The translations under genes and the position numbers were made by a program. DNA of 64,000 nt from Multifurca ochricompacta (lineage: Eukaryota; Basidiomycota; Agaricomycetes; Russulales; Russulaceae). Of this stretch, positions 22,432 to 35,707 are shown one piece after another (the first letter of the stretch is position 1; every line of letters starts with the position of its first letter). The stretch lies in the NCBI GenBank assembly GCA_022496185.1, contig WTXG01000003.1, positions 1,116,001 to 1,180,000 on the forward strand. The letters run 5' to 3'. The notes beneath the pieces were generated by a model that saw nothing but the letters and a program-made list of their open reading frames with translations, searched no databases and was not told where the DNA came from.

Positions 22432-23002
22432 TTAATGTGTTATCGTGAATTGAGGGCTGAAGTTTCCAGAGTCCCCAAAGACTGTCAGAAGGCATAAGAC
22501 GTCGTGACGCGGGTGTGCAAGGGGCAAGGACCAAGTAGTACTCACGGACGAGGGAATAATCTTTATCAGGGGTCACCTTAGGGACTTGCACCACCACACG
22601 TCCATCGAGAATATTGAAACCGGATTTCAGGACGACTATGCATAATCAGCATTCCTCGGGGACTTGAAGAAAGCCGTGAAATAATACGCACTGTCAGTGG
22701 CCAGAACTCCCTTCCTTAGGACGATGCGACCAACAGAATTGGTGATATGCTCGGGTGGATTGGTGGTATCCCTGACAGTCGAGGGTCTTGGATGAGCTCC
22801 CAAAATCAAGTCAGTCCAACCGTGACGGCACATACCAGGTTACATTGTGATAGCTTCCGATCTTCCAGATGGTCCCAGGATGAGGATACGTGATCGGTGG
22901 GACATAAACGTCCCGCGCGATGAGAGGTGCTGCCCTTACAAGAGAAAGCAGAACGGCGGTGAAGACAATGAGGACGTAGGTGAGGTTGGTTGTGAATTGC
23001 AT
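22432..23002 (-). CDS. Small secreted Kre9/Knh1-like N-terminal-domain protein
   Basis: A small secreted protein of about 125 residues. The N-terminus MQFTTNLTYVLIVFTAVLLS (ATG 23000-23002) is a clear signal peptide with likely cleavage near VRAAPLIARD. The mature part has the pattern of the Kre9/Knh1-like Ser/Thr-rich, often GPI-anchored, fungal cell-wall family: PPITYPHPGTIWKIGSYHNV, TWDTTNPPEHITNSVGRIVL, GFNILDGRVVVQVPKVTP and a closing LFGDSGNFSPQFTITH. Four exons with good GT-AG borders; TAA at 22432-22434. There is no Ser-rich stalk or GPI signal after the domain, so it is probably a soluble or wall-associated short form. The family is linked to cell-wall glucan assembly in yeast; its role in basidiomycetes is not established. 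Confidence 0.82.
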
Positions 23003-23658
23003 ATTTTTGACAGAAGAGGGAATAGATTAGAAGTAAAGTAGGAAGTAGAAGAAGAGGAAGAGACTAATTGTCTGAGCTGCTTTCTGGGTGCATTGGTCCT
23101 GGGCCTTTTAAGAAAGCCCAGGGCGGCTGCTGCCTGCTGCGAATGGTAATGGGTATGGTAATGGGTATGGGTATGGGTATGGCCGCCTATTGACGTCCGT
23201 CTAGAACCGGAACCAACTGCTGTCCGACTCCAACTCCGATTGCCCCGATCTTTACACACACCCGGGCAGTCTACATAGTACAAGTACAACACAAGCACGA
23301 GTACCCATAGCCCTACCTGTCCTGTTCACACTTGGCATATCATGCTGTTTGGTCGAGGTCGAAGGGTGTCGGCAATTTCGTTTCGGCAGTAGGCAGACAC
23401 CCGAAAATCTAGCCGAATCCATCCATCGCATATCGCATCGAAATTATCCCGGAGACTCATTCTGCTGTGCTGCTGTGCTGTATTCTGTAATAATAAATTA
23501 TAAATTACAAATTCAGTGTTTCACTTATAAATAAATGGTCATGTGATTGTAATTTGTTAGCACCACACCAAATAATTAACGATCCGGTAGTATTCCAACC
23601 TAACTAGATAAGCCTGAGGCCTCAGCACGAATCAAGCAATGTCTCAGTCTACATCGCA
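23003..23658. other. Intergenic spacer
   Basis: Promoter side of the Kre9-like gene and 3' flank of FAN1. Contains a GGTATG repeat (23142-23182). No gene recognised. Confidence 0.55.
23142..23182. repeat. (GGTATG)n / GGTAATGGGTAT repeat
   Basis: Degenerate hexamer repeat, about 140-180 bases upstream of the start codon of the Kre9-like gene. Confidence 0.75.
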
Positions 23659-26600
23659 TCAACTCGTGCGCAAGCGTTTCCCTGTAGGTCCTGTTTCCGA
23701 TGCGGTGACAGTAGCCGACGTTTCCTCTACAGAGCGTTTCCTGACTAGAGTGGGGCCCGGGTTATACTCTTGAAGATATTGTGATGCACTCAGTTCATCC
23801 TCCTCCTCCCCTTCTGATTCTGAAGTCTCCCAATCGGACTCGTCTGCCTTCATTTTTCTTCGCCTAGTCAATGCTTTCTTTGACCGCTTATTCTTGATCG
23901 TTGTTCGTCGGTATTTGGAAGACTTCCCTTGCTCTTCTACGTGGCACACCTCGACACTGACCTCAGCGCGCTGCATAACGTCGATCCAAAGCTATTCGAC
24001 ATCCTTAGATATGGCGCAGAGATGGCGTCAAGGATAAATTCACACCTTTTGGTTCTCCTGTAACCTGTCCCCAGGGCCCTTAACCTCCACAAACTTGCAG
24101 TGCTTTTCCAAGTAATTCCAGATGAAGAGGTCTGGTACACCCGACCCACGCTGAGCGTAATCTTCACACAGCACACGGCATAGACAAGCTAGGGCCTCCC
24201 CTCTAAAGCACTGCGCGAACATCATATGTCCGAACTAGCGCTGGAAGGACGAACTTACCTCTACTATCTCCAAGAGGTCCTCTTTTAGGAATAAATCCCA
24301 GCGCACGCCAACACACCAGGTACCACCCTCCCGGTGCTCGTCATCAATGCGTTGTATAATGTCGCGTGCTTTACCTTCGCTAATTTCATCCAATCGAGCC
24401 TCGACAAGTTCCTCCCGAGCGTGATAAAATGTGTCCTCGAATATGTCGAGTGGCGCTGCCTGGTAAGGAGTTTCGAATGCACCCGGAATAGCGGCGAAGA
24501 TGATGTCCCAAAACAGTAGACCGAAAAGTGTAGTAATAATCCGGCCTTCGCAATGATAGCCCCTGTAACCAAGGCGCTCATAGTGTTGCAAAACGTATGT
24601 CTCAACATTCACAACCTCGTCGCCCCGCCCTCTCCACGTCGATTTTCCCTTCTGGACGTCCTAGACGTACATAAAGAAACACATGTCAAATTCAAGAAAT
24701 CAAATTTCGAAAGATTATACCCCGGTTACGTCAGCGATGGGCGCAGCTTCCTGCATGGTCTTCAAAGCCGATTTCACAACGATGAACGGTAGTATGCTTT
24801 GCTTTGCTTTTTTTACTGTATCAAGCTGCGGCACTTGTTCCATTTTTTTCCGATCTGATGCTGCTGCGGCATTCCGCAGTCGGATGCCTTTGATGTATAC
24901 GTCCTCGGCAGCAATGAGCAGGTCCTCCTGGTGTCGTTCGTCTGGGCTGATACCCATTTTCTTCTCCAGGGCAGTGAGCCTGCGTGACAGACCAGGACGG
25001 TAAACTACCGTGCAGTGATTGGCGGCGAGAATATGAAATGCAGTCAGGCACACACACCAAGATGCGTATCCCGGTCATGCAGAGAGTCGATCAGGCCTCG
25101 CATAGCACGCCTCAGGGTTTCGGGACTTTTGTCACCATATCTTGTCAACACAAGAGCTCGCCTCTCGTACCACTTTCCGCGTCGCCCGCGCCTCCAACGG
25201 CGTTGGTTCAGTAGAGCCTCGAGCACTTCGAGTTCACGGTCATATTCTTTCAGAGTCCCAAGAGCCTCGGCCCCTTTCTGTACAATGCGTGTGAGGACAT
25301 GACCTGTCAAGGTGCTCGGATGTTAAAGTAATAAGAATGTAGATGCATATGAATAAGGACATACCTAAATCAAATCTCTCGAACCCACGAGGCCTTGGGC
25401 CGTCACCTTCCCTAAGGGCCTTCCACTCAGCATAGGCGACCTCGAATATAGAAAGTACTTCTCGCGCATCGTGGATACGCTGACTCTCTTTAATGACACT
25501 CTCTTGCAAGCCTTCGTCTCTGGTGGTATCAACCTTATCCTTGACGAGGGACTGGTGGTTGGAAGCCAAATGGTTTGAAACGGAGAGCGACCGGGAACGA
25601 GCTCTGGCTGGAGCAAGGGCGCTATTGTTGAGTGAATCAACTTCCGCTTCGAGCTCGAGGGCGCGCTCATATGCAAGGAGTGCCGTGCGTGTAGGCCAGA
25701 TATTGGAGCTTCGTGCACAAACATAGGGTGGAAAGGTTCGCCTACGTGCACGGGACAGGATGGAAGGGGTCAGAATGGTCGAAGTATACTGCGTACTAGG
25801 ATAACTTTGCGTTATTCAGATTTGAATGTAAGGAGGGAGGCGCGTACCAGCGAAAGTAAACTAGGTTGAGCCTGCGCAAAAAAGTAAACACCGAGTCATT
25901 AACGCGGACACATATTCCTATAAAACTATTTATAGTCGGGTAAGGGGGCACCCAGAAACGGGGACATACCGAGGATCCTCATCACCATCTGGCGAAGGTG
26001 ACTACACTGTGACTTCGCAGAGAAAGGCAGTTGTGTTTGTATTGTTGGTTCTGGTTGCATTCCGGACCTTGCTCTCGGATGAAGAGAATAGAATTGTAGA
26101 ACTGACTGGGAAGATGCCTGTTTGATCAATGCACTCTCGATTGCTGTTCGCTGCACGCCGCATCTTTCATTTTAGATCCCCTTTACGCCGAAGCGGAAAC
26201 ACAACTCACATTCCCTCTAACCTTCTTTATCCTCATATCCTTCGCCAGCTGTCTAAGCTCTTCTAAACTTAAGCACTCTATAAGATCGGCGAGATCGGCA
26301 TGGGTGTGGTCCTGAGCAAAGAATGAGAGATCTCCGCAGGGTTGCTCGAGATTATCTTCAATCTTTACAGAGGAGCCTGCTTCAGTGTTCGGTTGATGCC
26401 AAAGTGAAGCAGACGGTGATTCTGCCTTGTCAAGCATTTGCATCTCGTCGAGGGTAAGGTTGAGAACATCCCATTCCTCGTGCTTGATGATATGATCCTC
26501 ATAAAATTTCGGTTTTGGAGAGGCGCAAAGTGTTTTAAGGGCCGGCATGATGTTCTCACCCAGTTCGTGATGATACCTTAGCGAGCTGAAGCGATGCCAT

Positions 26601-27024
26601 TTTCCAGGCTTGCGGAGACAAAGGCGGATAAGAAGGTATTTGGCTGTGTCTACGTGGGATGGAGTATGATAGTAAATAGGTGACTAAGTGGCAATTAGAT
26701 TCAATACGCACAAGGAAGAATACTTAGACGATTGACAAAGTCAGTCTCAGAGGGGTGGAGAAGGTGAGATTCATAGTTGAGTATGGCAATTAACATCTCT
26801 GTATTAACACATCATTGAAGCCTCGAGTCTCGGCATGAAGTAGCAGATTATGCACCATCAAGGAGTTCAACATACATAGATTGCCGCTTTTCATCACCTG
26901 CCAGGCAAGTTCCTTCATTCAAACTAAGTTCCGAGGGGGTAGTGCATCGGCATGATTCGTTGTCATCGTCCAGGTCAAATAGGAAAGCTTGGACAGACTG
27001 GGTGCTGGGTGACGCTAAGGACAT
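23659..27024 (-). CDS. FAN1: FAN1 structure-specific nuclease
   Basis: FAN1 is a nuclease that cuts branched DNA during interstrand crosslink repair. The C-terminal VRR-NUC domain has GSGVPDLFIWN (about 24118-24150) and FVEVKGPGDRLQENQKVW (about 24040-24100), which carry the PD-(D/E)XK catalytic Asp, Glu and Lys. Before it lie YVLQHYERLGYRGYHCEGRI and LFGLLFWDIIFAA, also FAN1 signatures. A TPR-like helical region spans about 24715-25310 (ALGTLKEYDRELEVLEALL; KWYERRALVL). The N-terminal part contains a SAP-like helix pair (IECLSLEELRQLAKDMRIKK). The start MSLASPSTQSVQAF (ATG 27022-27024) is preferred over an upstream ATG at 27132 that would run through a poly-Phe codon stretch. After the nuclease a basic then acidic tail holds possible nuclear localisation signals. 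More than ten introns. No UBZ zinc finger is visible, as usual in fungi. Confidence 0.92.
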
Positions 27025-27301
27025 GGTCGACACAATTTGTTCAGATAAAGAGCGCACACATATCTGGGATTGAAAGAAAAAAAAAAAGAAAACTAGTAAG
27101 TTGTGGTAGACAACATGGTCAGCGTCAAGCAAGTTGAAGCCATTGCCATTATTTTATTTTATTTTAATTAACCCAAAACCCAAATAATAACCAAATAAAT
27201 TAGTCAGCCTGAGAGGAACAAGGACAACCACCCTAACCTTAACCCTTAACTCTTCCTCTTCCTCTATTCATACTTCTCCTCCCATTAGCATTAGTTTCAA
27301 C
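27025..27301. promoter_or_regulatory. Divergent promoter region between FAN1 and SKIP/Prp45
   Basis: About 280 bases separate the two outward-facing start codons. It includes an AT-rich stretch (27150-27200) and a CT-rich stretch just before the SKIP gene. Confidence 0.45.
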
Positions 27302-29318
27302 ATGATGGTTAATGCACTTGCCGCGTGAGTACCTCAGATCACCCTCTTTCTCTTCTTCTGACATCCACAACTCCTTTAGGGCGCTCCCTCCCCCTATTCA
27401 TGCACCTGTTGTGGCAGACCAGGAGGAAACCTTTCAACACCCCGTTCCATCTACTTCTGCTTCTCCAACACCCTCTGGTTCCCACAAAGTGGTGCCTCCG
27501 TACGGACAACGAAGAGGATGGAAACCAACATCGCAAGAGGACTACGGTGCGCACTTTCCGAAACCTTTTCGGACATTTCTCACCTTGCTATTTTTAGGTG
27601 ACGGAGGCGCTTTTCCTGAATGTCATATTGCCCAATATCCCCTTGACATGGGTCGGAAGAAAGTGTGTTTTTCAAGTACATCCCTCTTGTATGATCTCAT
27701 GGCTTCATAGGCTTCCTCAGGCAACACACTCGCGCTTCAAGTTGACGGTGAAGGTAACGTCCGTTACGACGCCATCGCGCACCAAGGGCAGCGACATGGC
27801 AAGCTGGTTCAATCCCAATTCAAGGACCTCGTCCCGTTAGCCCACCGAAAAGATATCGGTGATGAGGCGCGATCCATGGAGCGACCTTCGGAAGAGGACG
27901 TTCAAGCAACAGCTGAGAAGACTCGCGCTGCTCTCGAAAAGATTACCAATGGTAAAATTAAAGCCGCGCAGCCCAAAAATGTGCCCGACGGTCAAGGCAA
28001 GACTTCATTCATTCGATACACTCCCAGTCAACAATCTGGTGGTGTCCTTCAACAGCGTATTATCAAGATGACTGAAGTTGTGGAAGACCCACTCGAGCCT
28101 CCCCGGTTCAAGCACAAGAAGATTCCTCGTGGGCCGCCAAGCCCACCACCACCAGTCCTTCGCAGTCCACCACGGAAGGCAACCGCGCAGGAGCAGAAGG
28201 AGTGGATGATTCCTCCTTCCATATCTAACTGGAAGAATAACAAGGGCTTTACCATTCCTCTGGACAAACGACTGGCATCTGATGGCCGTGGGTTGCAAGA
28301 TGTACGTAATTATGTCCATGTTCCCAACTCTAGATACACAACTGAGTTTTTTTTTTTCCTACGTAGATGCACATCAATGACAACTTTGCCAAATTCTCAG
28401 AAGCACTATATATCGCTGACCGCCACTCACGCGAGGAGGTTCGTCAACGTGCATTGATGCAGCAAAAGCTCGCTCAAAAGGAGAAAGCTGCAAAAGAAGA
28501 AAACTTGCGCCTGTTGGCGCAACGCGCACGCGAGGAGCGGGCAGGCATTGCGCCATCCCGTCCTGTGGCCGAAACTCAGGCTGCGATGAAATCTTCCCTT
28601 GCCGCATATGGAAGCCATTCGGGAAGTGGTTCAGAGGGCGAGGACTCTGAAGAAGAGGCTGCCAATGTGCGCGATGAGATGCGCGCCGAGAAACGGCGTG
28701 AACGCGAGCGCGAACTGCGCATGAACAACATGGGCGCTGAACAGCGCGCCAAGATGCTTGCGCGTCAGCAGAATCGCGATATTTCGGAAAAAATTGCGTT
28801 GGGTCTCGCTAAGCCGACGTTATCAAAAGAGTCGATGCTGGACTCGCGTCTATTCAACCAAGAATCACTTTCAGGCTCATTTGGGGACGAGGAATCGTAT
28901 AGTTTGTACGACAAGCCGCTCTTTCATGGTTCGTCTGCGGCTGCGGCGATATACAAGTCCCGGGGCAATATTACTGAAGAAGATGAGGATCGCTTCGGGG
29001 GTGGCACGGAAGAAGGCATTGGGCGTGCACTAGACAATGACCGGTTCGGACTTGGACAAGCCCAGATAGGGTTTGAGGGGGCCCGGGAACAGGAGGTACG
29101 TGAGGGCCCTGTGCAATTCGAGAAGGATACAACGGACGTGTTTGGGGTGGACAAATTCTTAGACGAGGCGAAGAGCGGCCGGAAACGAGGATTGGACACA
29201 GAGGCGTGAGTGTTCATTAATTTTGGGTCGCATCACGCTTAAAACTAACTGAGAGAAATCTAGGGGGTCCTCCTCTCGAAAACGACAACAGGTTGAAAAG
29301 GAGGCAGCAGCAGAATGA
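27302..29318 (+). CDS. PRP45: SNW-domain splicing factor (SKIP / Prp45)
   Basis: SKIP/Prp45 is a component of the activated spliceosome. ATG 27302-27304 starts MMVNALAALPPPIHAP after splicing. Family motifs: PPYGQRRGWKP; AFPECHIAQYPLDMGR; SGNTLALQVDGEGNVRYDAI; the SNW signature SNWKNNKGFTIPLDKRL (about 28225-28275); INDNFAKFSEALYIADR; and a long charged helix from about 28430 (EEVRQRALMQQKLAQKEKAA). The C-terminal part has RFGGG and a KFLDEAKSGRKR segment. The last exon ends QQVEKEAAAE and TGA at 29316-29318. Six or so exons with short introns. Length of about 570 residues fits the family. It is divergent from FAN1. Confidence 0.94.
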
Positions 29319-29462
29319 ACGAATAGTATAAGTAAATAAATAAGTAAATAATAAATAATAATGGGTATAGTTAACTTTCTCACGTGACTGTCGCGTTGTT
29401 CGTACTTTGCTATTTGGTTGCTATGCTGTGCTATGCTATGTGCTGTGTCTGTGTTACCATCA

Positions 29463-32023
29463 ATGCTCGCCATATTAACAGAACACCATATTATTATCAC
29501 AGATCATTCAACGCTCAGAAAATGTCCTCCTGTTATTACACCATCCTCTCACACTCCTCCCTCTTCATATGTCGCAAGTCTATGGTCCCCGGACAATGGC
29601 TCTCTTTACGTAGCTACAACGGACTCAGTCACTCGCTACGATCCTTCCGGCGCGCTCGTCAAATCCTTGTGGCCATTGCCCGACAGCGACTTACCCGTAG
29701 ATGATATCAGTAGTCTTGCTATTAAAGACAAGGGTACCCTTATCCTATCCATGGGGAGTGCCGTGCACATCGTTGAACACTCGTCATCGGTGTCCTCGTC
29801 GACCAAGATCGTACAGACTTTACCCACACACCCTAACTCCGATTCAGTCCGCTCACTATCACTCTCACACGACGGAACGCTACTCACAGTAGCCTCTGCC
29901 TGTGCCGTCATCGTGCACAACCTCGCACTCGGTTCGCAAATCATGTTGCGCGGGCTTCCCGGGCGCGTTACCATATGCACTTTCCATGTACACTCGCGCG
30001 TGCGCTTGCTCTTGGGGATAACCCATAATCTGGTGATATATGACATTACCCGTCCATCGGGTCCCTCCCGCATTACCCCCATCGGCAATGGCGCGGAAGG
30101 CGATATCGTGGTTGTAACCTGCAGCCCATACAGCAAGATGTTGCTTGCCATCGCGTGCAGCGGAGGGTACGTTGCCTTGGTGGACCTTGATAAAGAGCTA
30201 AGGTGCATCTTGGCTTAGTTGCTATTATTACTGGGAACTGACTCATCACCTTAGTCTCATCCATTCTTTCCACTACAAAGTCAACGTCACGTCCCTGATC
30301 TTCTCGGTCGACGGCATGTCATTATATGTTGGGACGGGAGATGGGAGGTTGCTCGTTCAAGCACTTCGCTCTGAGAAGCCGCCTAAAACAATTGTCGTTG
30401 ACGAGCACGGTTGTAGGGTTGAAGGCCTGGCAATAGCGGTGCGCAGTGCGCATTAACTTCTTAGTTGAGACAGGTCTCAAACTTTTTGCCTCACACAGAA
30501 AAAGAGCAAGTCCTCGATTGGTGCCAACTCGAGAACTACGAGCTCCGTCAATAATAAACTCCTGACCCAACATGACATCAATAGCCACCTTCGATCACCC
30601 GCGGCCAAAGTGCCATATCCCTCGTCTCTTAAGAAGTCAACATCTGATAGCACTGCTGAGACGAGCAAGTCTCCACCGAAGACTCCGGTTCGAAAGCGTG
30701 TCAATTCAACTACTGCTCTCGGGAGCCGGAAAATCGTGTCGTCAGTGCGAAGCATGTTTACGAATGCGGCGGATGTGTCTCGCGGTGCGCTGAGACATTC
30801 ATGCGGGTATTCCGTTACTGAGATCGCGGTTTATAGGCGCAGATCCAGCGACACCAGGTATAAGAAACAAAGGACATGCGACGGGAAGGAATACCACACC
30901 TCCTTTCCACTCGTCGAATCTCACACCCCCCATCAGTAAGCCCTCGTCGCGCCTTTCTGTGCGGTCGAAATCAGCGAAACCGGCTATCCTAGCACCTTCT
31001 ACATCCCTGTCTGTGCCCTCGGGTAGAGTGCGCGAGCGATCAATATCAGGATCGACGCGCAACACACATATACTAGATGTAAACCAGAGTAGCCTCACGA
31101 GCACGCGTATTAGCACTCGTACACGGATAACGTCAGCACCGAAAAATGCAGCCAACCTCAGTCCTGCAACTCCGACCCCTCGCCAACGAACAAATGCAAC
31201 CACTTCTCCGGCTCTATCTGCACCATCTCGCCTGCCAACCTCACCGCATGCTGCTTTCCTATCTACGCAGCGGGCACCGCCCGCAACTGTACAAGCAGAT
31301 CCACCGTCTAGTAGCTCAGCACGAGAAACGAAACGACAATGCACGTCTAAGATAAGGACACGCTCACCCTTACCGCCAGTTCCAAGTATACCCCCTCCAG
31401 TGTCAAGCGCTATCACGCGTACACCATCGCCAGAACTCTCAATGTCATCGCCGCTGCGCGAGACGGTTCCACCTTTCACAATCAAGCAAAATCACCCACG
31501 GAACAAAGGATTATCAGTGCTTGGGCTGGACACACCAGAAGTTGAGCGCTGGATCGCAGGAGAAGGCCTGGACAAGTACAGCGCTGTCAAGTTCCCCGCT
31601 GATAGTAGCGATGAAGATGAGATGGAAGACGCAGGCAAGCTCAAAGGAGGCCGGATGGAAGAGTTGACAGGACAGGGAAATAACAAGAAGCTACCGCGCC
31701 TGCGGGCGCTTTCAGTGCAAATCACTCCACGTAAGACAGCGTGGGCTGCGTCTCCACTTCGGCACAGCATCGCGGAGGGGTCGCCGGGTCTGAATGGCGT
31801 AACAGGCTTGCTGCATGCGCTCATCTCCGATGCTATGCTCGACTTCCAGCAGGAAACGCGCGCGGAGTTGGTCGGTCTTCACCTTGATCTAGTACGCATG
31901 GGCCGGGGATGGCGCCGAGAGATGCGCGCGGCCATGCAAGAGTACGTGGGTGACTTGAAGGAGCTAAAAGAAGAGAATCAGAGACTACGTGAGGAGAATG
32001 AGAGGTTGCGAAGAGTATATTAG
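29463..32023 (+). CDS. NEDD1: NEDD1 (GCP-WD)-like WD40 protein, gamma-tubulin complex recruiter
   Basis: The N-terminal half reads as degenerate WD40 repeats (SLWSPDNGSLYVATTDSVTR, SLSLSHDGTLLTVASACAV, VTCSPYSKMLLAIACSGGYV, SLIFSVDGMSLYVGTGDGRL). A long Ser/Thr/Pro/Arg-rich linker follows (about 30500-31700). The C-terminus is the diagnostic part: LLHALISDAMLDFQQETRAE, LVGLHLDLVRMGRGWRREM, and a coiled coil EENQRLREENERLRRVY ending at TAG 32021-32023. This resembles the conserved helical C-terminus of animal NEDD1, which binds the gamma-tubulin ring complex and brings it to spindle poles. Introns are near 30203-30254, 30438-30498 and 30782-30840. The start is uncertain: ATG 29463 is chosen, but upstream in-frame ATGs exist at 29418 and 29433. 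The linker is highly basic and probably regulated by phosphorylation. Confidence 0.75.
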
Positions 32024-32296
32024 AGGGCGAGGTTGAGCTGGTTATCTACGTCACTGCTGTATTTTGCGTAAAAATATCAGCGGATGGTCTGCACTACGAC
32101 GTTACGACGCATGCTAGAGGGCGTTCATCGGTTCTCCCCCGGAGAGGATGGGAAGCGAGCTCATGATCAACCCGGTTCCGGTAAATAACTTCCCGAGTCT
32201 CTTGCTACCTGCTTCTCACCCTCACTTGCTCTTTCGCTTTCTCTTTCTCTTTCTCTTTCTCTTCACTCTGCCATACATCCTGTACATCAATAAATC
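32024..32296. promoter_or_regulatory. Spacer and presumed HEM2 promoter with CTTTCT repeat
   Basis: About 270 bases between NEDD1-like and HEM2 genes. A pyrimidine repeat (32229-32264) sits 35-70 bases before the HEM2 ATG, where CT-rich tracts often precede fungal transcription starts. Confidence 0.4.
32229..32264. repeat. (TTTCTC)n pyrimidine microsatellite
   Basis: About six TTTCTC units directly upstream of HEM2. Confidence 0.8.
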
Positions 32297-33548
<1,252 letters not shown>

Positions 33549-33682
33549 GCTATGAGAATGAGAAGAAGATTAATAAATTAAATTAAATTAACTTAACTTG
33601 ACTTAACTGTTAAAAAGAGCGTCGTGCCGTAGGTCGAATTATTCCTTCGCCTCGTCGTCCTCATCTTTCAAGTAAGAAGAAT

Positions 33683-35594
33683 ATGACGACGTCCACCTTC
33701 ACACTTTACGGTTGGCTGGTGTGCACTTGGGTTCTCGTTGTATCTTTTCAGGTAATGTATTATATCTCTTCCATTCGTTGTTGAATATTCACCTGTTGAT
33801 CTTAGTATGGGTACCATATTTCAGCCCTAAATCAAATCCAGGCCGTATTGACTTGTCGAACGTCTACACTCTCGTCTTCTTATGGTCTGCCCACATGCAT
33901 CCCAATGACCGACGCAGCTTTCTCGCTAGTCACCTCGATATTCACAGTTGGCGGCCTCCTTGGTAGCTCTATCGCCAGTATTCTCATGGACCGTCACGGT
34001 CGGAAGGTCGCCCTACAAATCAGTGCCTTTTTCGTGGCAATGGGTTCAGGCCTAATGAGCGTAGCACCTTCCACTACCCTATTGCTTTTTGGAAGGTAGT
34101 AACTCCGCTCCTGTCGCCGCAGCCACATACCCATCAGCATGTAGGTTCCTAACTGGCTGTGGTGCTGGTATCGGCTTGTGCACCGGGCCAATTTTTCTTG
34201 CAGAAATAGCCCCACCGAAAATAAGAGGTAGTGTTGGTGTGTATATGTATATTATATATTCTTTAACGCACATCAGCTCATCGTAACCACCAGGTGTCCT
34301 TACTCAGTTGGCCATTGTGACAGGCATCATGATCACCCAGCTTCTGGGCTTACGAATGGCAACCTCAACACTATGGAGATTCGTGTTGTTATTTTCCTCC
34401 TCCATCTCAATCGTGCAGTTGTGTCTTAGTCGGCTCATTATCGAGACGCCTGTATGGCTAAAGCAGCAAGGCAAGATAGAAGACTTCCGCGATGCGCAAA
34501 GTCATCTTTTTAAGCAGCCAGGTGACTACAAGTTTATGCTCTAGTTTCACCCTGACTTGTTCCTGTTTCTAGAATTCTCCAGCAGCCTACAAGCTCCCTT
34601 ATTGGACGAGATTCGCGAAGGATCTCAGCACGAGTCGGACAATAGTGGGGAAAGACTTAGGTCTACACCTGTTTCCGTATCAGATCTCTGGAAAAGTCCT
34701 GAGCTCCGCCGACCCTTAGTGGTAGTATGCTCTGCAATGATATCTCAACAACTATCAGGTGTTAAAAGGATCTGTTTCTACCTGCTTCGTTACTAATCGT
34801 GAGAACACAGGCATCAACGCAGGTAGGGACATCAGGAATACCTGACCGGCCAGCGCTTATATCAGAAAGTTCTTTATTATAGCAATGATATCCTTTCACG
34901 CGTCCTATCTGATGCAGGGCCATACGTTTCACTTGGGATCACGATCATCAACACGATCATGACATTCCCACCTATATTTCTCGTTGACGTGAGTAGTGTA
35001 TTATTTATTTCTGTGTAGACTAGTGAACAGGGCCACAGAGAGTCGGACGTCGGCCACTACTTCTGACTTCGGTTACTGGGGCATTGGTTTCTCTCGTTCT
35101 TACCGGCTACGGCTTGAACACAGGAATGATGGTCGCTTCAAGCATTGCCATTTTGACCTTCGTAATGTAAACATTACTATTTATGCGCTTTTTCCGTGTG
35201 TGGCTTACTCGATCCTGCAGGTCTTTCGCCGTCGGACTGGGACCAATTCCCTTCATCATCATCTCGGAAGTGGCCCCTCCTCACGTATGCTTCTGAATTT
35301 CTTTCGTCGATATGCACTAAGATGTCGAATGCCGGCATAGGCTGTTTCGGCCCTTTCATCCATGGCACTCTCTCTGAATTGTATTGGTTTTCTCTTCTCG
35401 TATTGGACACTATATTTAACTTTTTGACAGGGATTGCGAATTTTCTCGTCGGTGTCGCCTTCCTACCGATTCGTAATACGCTATCAGGCGGGGACTCGAC
35501 GAAAGAGGGCCGAGTATTTTATGTTTTCGCTGGCCTGCTGTTCTTGTGCTCCTCAGTATTCTTCCGGAACTATCGCTGCTCTGCTAATGAATAA
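33683..35594 (+). CDS. MFS sugar-porter family transporter (Vps73-like)
   Basis: Twelve-helix major facilitator of the sugar-porter type. The N-terminus MTTSTFTLYGWLVCTWVLVV forms TM1, followed by YGYHISALNQIQAVLTC. Signatures: ILMDRHGRKVALQ after TM2; GCGAGIGLCTGPIFLAEIAP with PKIRG in the TM4-5 region; IIETPVWLKQQGK (sugar-porter PESPRWL position) before the central loop; MISQQLSGINA in TM7; DRVGRRPLLLTSVTG after TM8; FAVGLGPIPFIIISEVAPP in TM10. The end is IANFLVGVAFLPIRN and a last helix, TAA at 35592-35594. The YGYH-LN start resembles yeast Vps73 and relatives rather than high-affinity hexose transporters, but the substrate is unknown. At least nine introns, several only 45-60 bases. It follows HEM2 closely on the same strand. 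Confidence 0.88.
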
Positions 35595-35707
35595 TTAGAT
35601 AATAATGGCTTATATTATATAATAAAAGATAAAGTGTTTACTTTATCTTCTTTGAACACCTGAACCTGAACCCTCGAACAAAAACTTGAACGTACTGTCT
35701 TGCGAAG

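Noticed and set aside
27228..27250. Telomere-like CCCTAACCTTAACCCTTAA sequence
   Set aside because: Only a short degenerate match inside a gene-dense region between FAN1 and SKIP; not a terminal or interstitial telomere array.
30799..31485. Long minus-strand ORF (228 codons) inside the NEDD1-like gene
   Set aside because: It lies opposite a low-complexity Ser/Thr/Pro/Arg linker, whose codon composition creates long open antisense frames.
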